A stretch of DNA of 64,000 nucleotides from Galaxea fascicularis (taxonomy: Eukaryota; Cnidaria; Anthozoa; Scleractinia; Euphylliidae), in contig OX419336.1 of assembly GCA_948470475.1 (NCBI GenBank), forward strand, positions 3,016,235-3,080,234, given 5' to 3'. Below the pieces are notes generated by a model. It was given only the letters and a program-made list of their open reading frames with translations, searched no databases and had not been told where the DNA came from. Shown piece after piece: positions 45,690 through 55,500 of the stretch; within the stretch, counting starts at the first letter, position 1, and every line of letters begins with the position of its first letter. Made by a program: the position numbers and the translations under genes.

Positions 45690-47358
45690 TCATGTTGTGG
45701 CTGTTGTCATTGCCGTGATTAGTTCCATTAGGCGAGTCACAACAAATGACCAAGGGCTAACGGAATTATCTCTTCTTCACATTTCCAGTACCTTCTTCAA
45801 TATCCCGTTGCAGTTCCCAACAACGCAGTCTTTTGCACCACTCCAACACTGAATGTTATACCTAGCTTTTCAATCCACCTATCAAATCCTTTGGCCGGTT
45901 GACACTTCCAAGGGCCCCTATTACTACAGGGACAACCTCCACCTTTTTAAGTTTCCACAATCTTCCAATCTCCCTCTTCAAATCGTGATAATTTTCTACT
46001 TTTTCTCTTTCTTTTTCCTCCACTCTTACATCAGCTGGTACAGCAATATCGATGATTAGCCCCTTTCGCTCTTCCTTGTCAATTACAATTATGTCTGGTC
46101 TTCTCGCCTCTATCACGTTGTCACACTGAACATTGATATCCCACAAAACCTTAACTTCTTCATTTTCTACTACTCCTTCTGGGGCATGTTCATACCACTT
46201 TTCCGTATGCTCTAACCCATTCTTCTTACAAAAATCCCAATGGACTTTCTTTGCTACATTGTCGTGTCGTCTCTTATATTCCTTCTGAGCCAATTTCTCA
46301 CATCCACATACTAGGTGTTGCACGCTTTCACCTTTTTCCCCACATAATCTACACAGGGCGCTTTCACTGATCTTATCGATATGATGCTTTACATAATTTG
46401 TCCTGGTAGCCTGTTCCTGTGCTGCACATAACAACGCTTCTGTCCCAATCTTCAAATCACATTTGGATAACCATTGCCACGTTTTATCCTTATCAACATT
46501 CTCTGGCATTTCCCTGACAAACTGTCCATGCATTAAATTCTTTTCAGTCCAGTTTTGTTTAAGTTCCTGTGCTCTCTGATTTTTAAATTCACCACTTGTT
46601 AAAACATCTTCCGTATTGATTGTCTCAGCTGCAGAAACTCCCCTAATGAGATCTTCCTCAGAATTGGCAACATAAAAACCCAAACTATTTTCTTCTTCTC
46701 TAACGCAATGTTCCACACTCATCAGGCCTCTACCTCCCTCTTTCCTCTTAATGTACAATCTGTCCACATCGCTCTTTGGATGTAATGCTCCGTACATTGT
46801 CATTGTTTTCCTTGATGTTCCTATCCACGTTTTTCAATTCACTCTCTTTCCACTCTAGTATTCCTGCTCCGTATCTGAATACAGCCAATGCCCAAGTATT
46901 TATTGCTGTTATTTTGTTTCTCCTATTTAGTTTTGATTTTAGAATCAATCGAAGCCGTCGCTTATATTCCTTCACTGTTTTTTCTTTCATTTCATTCTCT
47001 TTGATCTTATCTAATTCAACTATACCCAAATATGTGTATCCTTCCTTTTCAACTTCCTTCATTACTTCATCATTTGGAAGCTTTATTCCATCAAATCTAA
47101 CAACTTTCCCTCTCTTCAAAGTAAGGATTCCACATTTTTTCATTCCAAATTCCATCCCAATATCAGTACTAAAGATGTGAACAGTTCTCACAAGTGTATC
47201 AATTTGTTCTTCACTCTTGGCAAACAGTTTCAAATCATCCACATACAACAAATGATTTAGTTTGTATTCTTTCTCTCCCCATTCATAGTATGCATTTACC
47301 CTCCGAAGTATCAACGACAGTGGTACCATACACAACACAAACAATAGTGGCGACAAAC
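45690..47358 (-). mobile_element. RLE-type non-LTR retrotransposon, 5'-truncated and frameshifted
   Basis: On minus the coding part starts inside the reverse transcriptase (SPLLFVLCMVPLS). The catalytic YVDD is at plus positions 47234-47245. Reading continues through the thumb to a frameshift near 46815, then the second frame (46803-45862) carries a CCHC-like knuckle (CRLCG...HLVCGC) and a restriction-like endonuclease motif RRPDIIVIDKEE...LIIDIAVPAD. The product ends VVPVVIGALGSV. A knuckle plus RPD...DIAVP nuclease downstream of the RT is the arrangement of R2/R4/Dong-type elements rather than APE LINEs. The one-base frameshift makes this copy dead. Confidence 0.8.

Positions 47359-47360
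<2 letters not shown>

Positions 47361-47412
<52 letters not shown>
47361..47412. repeat. ATT/TAA microsatellite at retrotransposon 5' junction
   Basis: About 17 ATT units directly abut the truncated 5' end of the RLE element. A shorter ATT run lies beyond its 3' end at 45650-45680. Confidence 0.95.
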
Positions 47413-47418
<6 letters not shown>

Positions 47419-50400
47419 TATCATTAATATTTAGGGTTAGCGAATAAACAGAATACTCTCATCAGGCTTATTGTATCACGTTACACAGAAGGTTGCGCAC
47501 GATTTTCCCGCCATTATTTGTCCACAAGCTCTACCATTGCTTCATTTGATGAGATACAAATGGTTCAGTCATTTGTTACATGATTGACATTTACAAAATT
47601 CCGTTTTAATTTCACCCTTGTTTTCCGTCTGGATAAACAAAACGATAATTTTGTTTTCAATTTCAGTGTTTCAGTTATCAATTTTTCCTTGTTTAAATAA
47701 TTTCCATAACATTGTATTTTCCCATGCGTTAACGAAAATAAAGCTCATGTGATCGATCTGTTATGTTGCCAGAGGGCAAAACGATTAACATCTATTAACA
47801 GATGAGCAATTGCGTATTTCTTTACTTTGGCCAAGCGAACAAGGTCCCAGAGGAATTAGATCAGCGTATGAAGATTGTACTTAAAAGCTAAGGTGACAAG
47901 AGAAACTTAACGTTTGTGCACAGTATTACGAAGATGCCTGCAGTCGCTCCAGTGGTGTTGATGATACTCGTCTCATTTGCTCCAAGATACATAGGTAAGT
48001 TTTTTTCGACGATCCTCGGATATAATCTCCGTGGCACATCACATATTGCTTTCGGGGACAATTTTAGTTTTAGTATAACAAGCATAGAGTTATAAAAGCG
48101 CGATCGGCAAGGCCCAAATGCATTAACCATTACGCTTGTGTATGACAGCGTGAATCATGTACGCCATACAAAGAAAACTTGAAGTTTTTGTAATGAACTG
48201 ATCACGTAACCTATTGTAGTAACAGTTTTTCAAATCAGAGATAAAGAACTTCTCTAGTGAAATGATATCCATTAAAGTCGTTTTATTCCTACTGGACGTT
48301 TAGTTTCTAATACCAACTGGACCCTTATCGCTCAGTAATTAACGCAGTTGTCAAATCACTCACTGAAAACGATTCAAACACTTATAACAATTGAAAAGCT
48401 GGACTGCGTTTTAACGGGGAGTGATAACTCTAACAATGTTTCGCGAGAACAACAGTATTCTTCCGGGAATCTGGAGATTTTGTCAGGAATCGGGAGACTG
48501 AAGAATGTTTCTGTGAGATATGACGTATTTCTAGAATATTGCAGAACTGAAAAGCGAAGTTTGACATCTTTATGAGAATGTCAACGATTCGGGAAGATCT
48601 TTCCAACTTTCCGGGAAGACTTAAACTTACACTTAGCGTTGCTCAAACAACGTTTGTTAGAGTTGTCACCCTCCGTCCTCCTAAGAAAGATCAGAGAGGT
48701 TTTCTCCGCGTAAACGATAAGTAGTCGCAATAGGACTTTCCCTAAGTAACTGTGACATAAGAGTACTGACTGATAAAACCTGGTAAGCATTGCTATTGCA
48801 TGGTCAAAACTGAGTTCTGGTTTATTGTTGAGTTACAGAAGCATTCGGGGGTCATGCTAAAATGAAACAGTACATTAAGGCTTCACACTCAGTCACTACC
48901 TAATACGCATAATCAGCTTGGTGCTTAGGCCAAAATAAGTGAACCTTGATGGTGACCTTGGTGATTAGATGGCACAATTTGCCAACATATACACGATCCT
49001 CAAAGACTTTGTAATAACGATTAAAGTGCACTTACGATTTCAAGTTAACTGCTGGAAGCTCATAACGCACGAGTAATAAATAATAATTAGTTCAGTACGG
49101 CTAATTCGCATTTAAAGTAGTTTAGCCGAGAAATTGTGTATAGCCATGAACCATGATATCTGCGGAATATAAATACAAAAGATTACGAGACATCGAAAGA
49201 AACATTTCATTTTGCCATAATAAATGTTATACACTACCGGTACTCATCACTAACTTGGAGGATTTTTATGTGCAACGTGAGGAATTATTTTGAAGAATAT
49301 ATTGCTTTCGTGTCAAGTCGGCAAACGTAAGTGTCCTAAATGGTTACTCGTACGTTGTAGAGATTGTCTAAATGGATTTTGGATTTGTCTGCCCCAGGGG
49401 GCTCGCGCTTACAAAACCTGATGGCAATCATTTAAGATTAGAATTCAATTATCCCAACTCATTTATCAGAGCCTTTATTTACATTTCAATCTAAAAGGTA
49501 CTTAAGAGTTAATTCTTCATTTTAGTTATTCAGTTATTGTCAGTTAGTGATATGAGGTATCGACTTCTGCTCGGCCAAATCCAGTTTGTGGGCACACAAC
49601 AAACTAAAGCGCTATCACACAGACGATAATAGCTTTTAGAATTGACTTCTTAGACTTCTTACGCGGCATGAAGTTAGTCGGGCCTTTGTGACCGAATTAG
49701 TTTGATTTCGACGTTGAACTGATGGAGATGATGTTCGTCATTTTCTTTTGTCTTTGGCGAGAAGCGTATCCAAGAAGGCTTGAACTGAAAAAAAGGTTTT
49801 GACATGTTTCAGTAGTTTACAACCATGGTAGATTACAGGGAAACCATTCAGTATTGGGGCAGACGTCAGCAAGTGCGCGTGTAAGGCAAGCAGCCAGCAG
49901 TCTTGCTGGCTATGCCAGTGAATTAATTCAGAGGCTATTTATTGTCTTAATTGATTTCTCTGGCTAATAAAATATGCCTAAATAAATATCAAAGTATCCC
50001 ACCGCCCAATTAGTTGTTTCAGGCGTCCTTAAAATTTATTAACGGTCCGTCTTGAAAAGATTATGAAGACAACAGCGCTTTACATTCTGACTTCTTTTGT
50101 TTCTTTTGTCTTTCATTCTTTCTTTCTTTCTCTCTCTCTCTTTTTTTCTGCATTTCTTTCTTTCTGTCTGTCTGTTCTTCATATTTTTCTTTCACTTTCT
50201 TTGTCTGTATGTGTGTGTGTCTGTGTTTTTTTTTCTTTGTTCCCCACTTCTTTCGCGACTTTTTTATCGACTGCTATAATTGATTTTAGTTGCTACCGCA
50301 AGGTAACAAATGGATAATTATAAAGTTATTACAGGCCCGTAGGGTAGATTCTGTTGAGGGGGGTTCTTTTATGTTTTGGGAGGTATTTTTTAGCGCCAGA

Positions 50401-50610
50401 GGCGCGAGCCTCTAGGGGGGTCTGATTTTTTTATCTTTTCAACTCCCAAAAAATGCCGACTTCAAAAATTTTAGGGGGTTCGTTCGAACCCCTCGAACCC
50501 CCCCCCCCCCCACCCTACGGGTCTGTATTAAGCCCTTACTTAACGCCAATATTAAACCTACCACCACTGATTTTTCCACTTTTCGCACAAATTAACATTG
50601 CTTCATTGTA
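47413..50610. other. Intergenic, no gene recognised
   Basis: AT-rich sequence. A CT/TTTC-rich tract and TG repeat occur at about 50100-50235, and a C-run at about 50499-50511. No domain was seen in the short open frames. Confidence 0.5.
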
Positions 50611-50799
50611 AAGGTGCTGTTACACTGTGCAATGTTTCGTGCAACTTGTCTCGCAATGGCGTTGCGAGACAAGTTGCACGAAACACATTTCGTAACATAC
50701 CATGGAACGGCCAAAATCGTTGCGAGACAAGTTGCACGAACCGTTGCAGAAAGTATACTACTTTCTGCAACGAAACATTGCACAGTGTAACAGCGCCTT
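50611..50799. mobile_element. Fold-back MITE related to the element at 9616
   Basis: Arms aaggtgctgttacactgtgcaatgtttcgt and their mirror at the right end enclose further mirrored ttgcgagacaagttgcacgaa units. Both elements share the gctgttaca end and the ttgcgagacaagtt core. The flanks are TA. A weaker, related stretch (ggttgcgagacaagtt) lies near 50963. Confidence 0.7.
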
Positions 50800-51100
50800 T
50801 AGTTGCGATTGTGTTTTGCACGTATTACAGTAATGGCTTTCTATGCGCAAAAGATTTTTGCGATAAGAATGAAGTATGTCTACTTTCTGCAACATGAAAA
50901 AATGTTTTGTGTACAGAGACGGTGATACATGCTGAAAACAATCTCAAGTTACCATGCAGCAAGGTTGCGAGACAAGTTAAAAAAATGTTTTCCCTTAGAC
51001 TTGGTTTCCAAGGATGCGTTGCGAGCTCAGTCATGCTGATAAAAAAAGACAAGAGAGTAAAGGAAAATAAAGATTTCCTACTAATTCTCACAACAAATCA

Positions 51101-51344
51101 GGGCCCGGTTGTTTAAAAGCCGATTACAATGAACGCTTATCCAAGAATAAAAATTAGCAAGGCGTTTATTTCTCTATCCCCAAACGTTTGTTCAACGCTG
51201 ATATTCTGGAAAATTTTAGATTAGACGAAGTCATTCCTGAAAAACAAACAGCAGCAGAGGAAACTTTCAACCAAAAGTTCAAAAACTGAAACAAGTTTAC
51301 ATTCATCCTGGATTAAATTAATCGGCTTTCGAACAACCGGGCCC
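51101..51344. mobile_element. MITE with GGGCCCGGTTGTT ends
   Basis: Left gggcccggttgttt.aaagccgatta mirrors right taatcggctttcgaacaaccgggccc, 244 bp. The target duplication is not clear. Confidence 0.7.
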
Positions 51345-52576
51345 AGGAATTAGTTGCAGTATTATACATGGTTGGAATAAGTAAGTGTTAAAAGCAGAGA
51401 GTAAAGAATTAGAAAGGTATTCGTGGCACCATTATAGGACTCATTCAGAACGCACATGCTACTGATTTGACAGGAAGTAATAGGCAGAGATTAGCTCTAT
51501 AGCTATATCAATGATCGCATAATATTGTTTGGTCTCATTTTTTCTTGAAAACTAATTCCAGCTTGTAATATCCGTAGCTCAGTTTCAATTTTTCCCTCAG
51601 CCGAGTGGCTAAAATGTTGGTATCATAGGATTTGAAGAATTGTCGCGAATCAATGCAATTATTAGAAAGGACCTTTTCAAACACTAGACAAGTGCGAAAT
51701 TATATTCTTTCCAAATTTAGGGTAGGGGGCCATCGAAATTAAAAAATTCTATGTATATATAAGGACTCTCCGAGCTGTCTGTGTCGACAGGGAAACTCAC
51801 GTTCAGAATCCTTTCGCTTTGTCCTCACTCAATATCTCATTTCAAGACATTTTTGGTTATCTTAAATTTCACTGTAAATGACACCGGGTGTGCTTTGCGG
51901 AAATGCTATACCAATCATAACCAAGTTTTCGACGAAGAAATAAACTGATTGTTACCGAATCGGAGCCTTTCTTTCAGCGTAATCACAACCTTATTGATAA
52001 TTTTTAAAAACCTCGGCGTAACTGTAATTTTTGCTTGCCTAGCAGGTTACTTATAAAACTTTTACCACTTTCGGTCTAATCCTAACCCGCAACAATGTAA
52101 ACAGTGTTTTGTTTCTTTTTTTGGCAACCTCTAAACCGACGAGTTTGTTTTTGTGGCCATGAATACACTCGATTCTGATTGTGGCAGCAAATAAAGCGAA
52201 GTTATAATCATCAACAGTCGAGTGTTATGCCTTCTAGTAGCTTCAACCGTACCACCGTTTTTAATTTTGCAGCTTATTAGTTTCTCTGTTTTAAAAGTTT
52301 ACTTCTCACAACAAGCTGAAATTGAAAATAGTCATGCATATTTAGGCGGCGTCAAGAAGATGTAGTTATATACTTTCTCGGCGCCATACATAGGTAACCG
52401 TAACCAAGATCAGATTGATTTGCATATCAAACCTACTACGCAACCATCTTCGCGTTGTGGAAAAAATAAAACTGCCGGTATTTTTCTCAAAGCCATAACT
52501 TTCTCAAGTTCGGTAAATCTTTTACTGGCTTTCAAAGGACTGAGAGAGGTTTCTTGTGGAAAACATCAACAAAAAA
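51345..52576. other. 5' flank of CAP gene 2
   Basis: No coding region. A TATA-like agttatatac at about 52364 lies some 210 bp before the start codon of CAP gene 2 and could mark its promoter. Confidence 0.35.
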
Positions 52577-55500
52577 ATGAAAGTTTGGAATCGTCTCGTT
52601 TTGATCACTTTCATCATATTTCAGCAAACACTATTGGGAGGTAAGATTTTGGTTTGTTGCAGTATGCAGATAGGAAGTTGCAAAAATCTTTTTTCCTTTG
52701 TTTTTAATGGCAATTTTGGTCGTAATTCGAGCAACTTCTTAGTGCCAAGTAAACTTACTATAGCCGGATTCTATTTCTAATCAAGTTTTGCCAACGATAT
52801 GTAGGCACTTTTGTTCCTCTGTTTTGTTATCTCTGATGCTTCTGTTTGCGGTTGAATTAGTATAAAATATGAAATATCGATCGGACATCAGCAAATTATA
52901 GTTTTACAGGCAACCGTCTCCTAAATCTTTCATTCCGTGAGGGATTGCTAAGATGCTGAATTTCAGTCCCGGGTTTTAAGGGATCGTGTCGCGACAAAAC
53001 TAGTCTTCACTTTGTACTAGTATGTTCAACATAGCAAATGAGTTAGCAGTTGTAAATTATAATTCCCTTCATTACGTCGTCAGCACTGGTGATATTAATA
53101 TTTTTAACTGGCCGCACTTTAAGAACAGGATTATCTTACGGACCACACTGATTTAACAACAGTAGTTAACTCAGCCTGTTTTCCTAAATCGCTGTGTAAC
53201 CTTTTTTTTGGACATTACAAGCTGACCTGTTCTGATTAGTTAACTCAGAAAGTTCCGGATAACAATCATATTTCCGAATTTCCGAACTGATTCCGATGTG
53301 GCACCCCGAAAATCATGACTGGCCTCAGATTGTGTCCTTCTAACAATGTAGCTTTAACTCCGAAATAAAAAACAAACATTTCTGGTGTTGTGATAATTTG
53401 AGGTGATCTTTAGCTAGAGATGTATCTCTCGGTGGGCTCCTGCGTTGGTTTCATAATGAAACAAACCAAGGCCATGCACGGAGATGCGCCAGGAGGCGAA
53501 TATTTGCCGCGCAGTTAAGTTTAGTTAAGACAGGGTCACAAAAACCTGAGGGAACAATACCGTATCAGTAAAGTTTAGGACAGTGAATTCGGGATCTTAA
53601 AATAACCAAGTTAAACAAAATGTTAAGCGCGCTATAACGTTAATTTGGGAAAGATTTCCGCACAACCCTATACATTAATTATACATCCATCACTGTCATA
53701 CTAATCCAGGAGCTCCTGACTAACCCTGTTCCAAAAACGAATAGAGTTTGAGTGACAAAACGTAATCATAATTAATGAATGGGACTGTGGGGAAATCTTG
53801 CCTAACCTTAAAAGAAGTGTATGAAAATTTTCCACCAGAGCTCTTACCTCTTTAGAAAAACGCAACCACATAACATGCCACTTCTCGTCTGCATCGTTCT
53901 TATTTTACTTTTTGCTATAGGAGCCACTCTCCCCTTCAAAGACCAGTGTTTGAAGTGGCATAACGAATACCGTTTAGCACATCAGGTAAGCTTTATATGC
54001 CATGAAACTTTAATGTCCATGATTTATTTGATACCGACTTGCAAAAAGGTTCGTTTGTAGACTTGTGTCAGCAAACTGTGCCTGAAACGTCTCTGATGTG
54101 AGCTCTTCAGCTGCCAGTTCTTCATATGTGTAAGCTAGATTTTCCTCTTCCCATAAGGTGTTCGGCGGAGATTGCACTTTCCTAGCCGAAAAAATCTGGC
54201 GGAAGGACTCTAAAGTTTGAAGATTTTTCAATGAATTATTGATGCGGCAATTTAAATGCGTGTCTGCTCCGATATTTGGCTTATCTTGTCCCTGACTTTC
54301 AGAAGCTGAGCTGATGTTTCGACAAGCCCTGCCACAAGTCGCCACCTTTACTGTTTCCTTGTCGCTCGTTCGCCCCAATCTCGTCTTTATTCCTCTAATT
54401 CCGATGTTGGAAGAGAACAGCCTGCAATGTGACACATTCCTCAACTGCGCATATTCACCATTTTCGAGAGCATTCAAGAATTCCAAATTACTCGCAAGAA
54501 AGACTGAAAACGTATTTTTCAAGCTCTACTCACTAGCTCTAAAAAAATCACAATAAGGTTAACTACTTATGTTGTTAAGATCGAGGAAGATATTTTTACC
54601 TGGTGTCTTATCCAAAGAAAAAACTATCCGAGTATGAGCTCAAGCTGCTTCCTGGCACCATCAGCCGTTTACGAAATGAAGGGAGCATCTCAACTTTATC
54701 TGTAACTACACTACGGTAGATGACAGAGATTAGCAATCCAGGATTGAGAGACACCGTTGTATCCTTTGTTATTTTAGATCCTTTATATTATGCTGACACC
54801 CATGTTACTGATTTATATTAACAATAACTGAGCTCATACTGTGGGTAGCTCCTCCTAAAATGTTCTGCAATTGGCATAGCCATTCAGAATGGAGCCGAAA
54901 CCAATTGTGCAATTGCACACATTTTAAGTAGCCTACTGATGAACAGTTATTACATTCAGATGTTTTTAGAAGCAACATTTATCTGCGGTCTGTCACTTTT
55001 GAACAGGTTGGAAATGTCACGTGGAATGATAAACTTGCCGAGGGCGCGGAGGAATGGGCCAATTACTTGGCAGATAACAATAAGTTTGAACATAAAAAGA
55101 ACATACAGCCTGGAGAGAATCTCTACCTATCAGGCTCACCGCTACCCACAGAACCGTGCACCGAAGCGACGCAACTTTTCTACGGAGAGATCAAAGACTA
55201 TGATTTCAACAAACCTGGATTTGCGTTGAACACTGGACATTTCACTCAGGTAAAATTAACGTTGCAGGAGTGGTAAAAGATGTTCAGGGAAATGCACTTC
55301 AATCACCAATATCAAAATGCGTATTCTCCTGACACTTATCACTTATTCAGTATGTTGCATGTTGGGAGAATTTGTATAAAGGTTAACTTGACCGATCCCT
55401 GGTGTTCATTTTCTGCATTCTCATGCCCTGTATTATTGAGTAATTCTATAGCTCTTCAGACCTCTAGTTCTATGGTAAAGAGAAGCTAGATGATGATCAC

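Noticed and set aside
46776..47180. 134-codon plus-strand frame
   Set aside because: It is antisense to the reverse transcriptase of the RLE element and has no signature of its own.
50598..50897. Overlapping 60-99 codon frames on both strands
   Set aside because: They are mirrored products of the fold-back MITE at 50611-50799.
53821..54060. 79-codon frame taken as a whole gene
   Set aside because: It contains exon 2 of CAP gene 2 and then runs into the intron past GTAAGC; only 53921-53985 fits the CAP structure, apart from the possible alternative start noted above.
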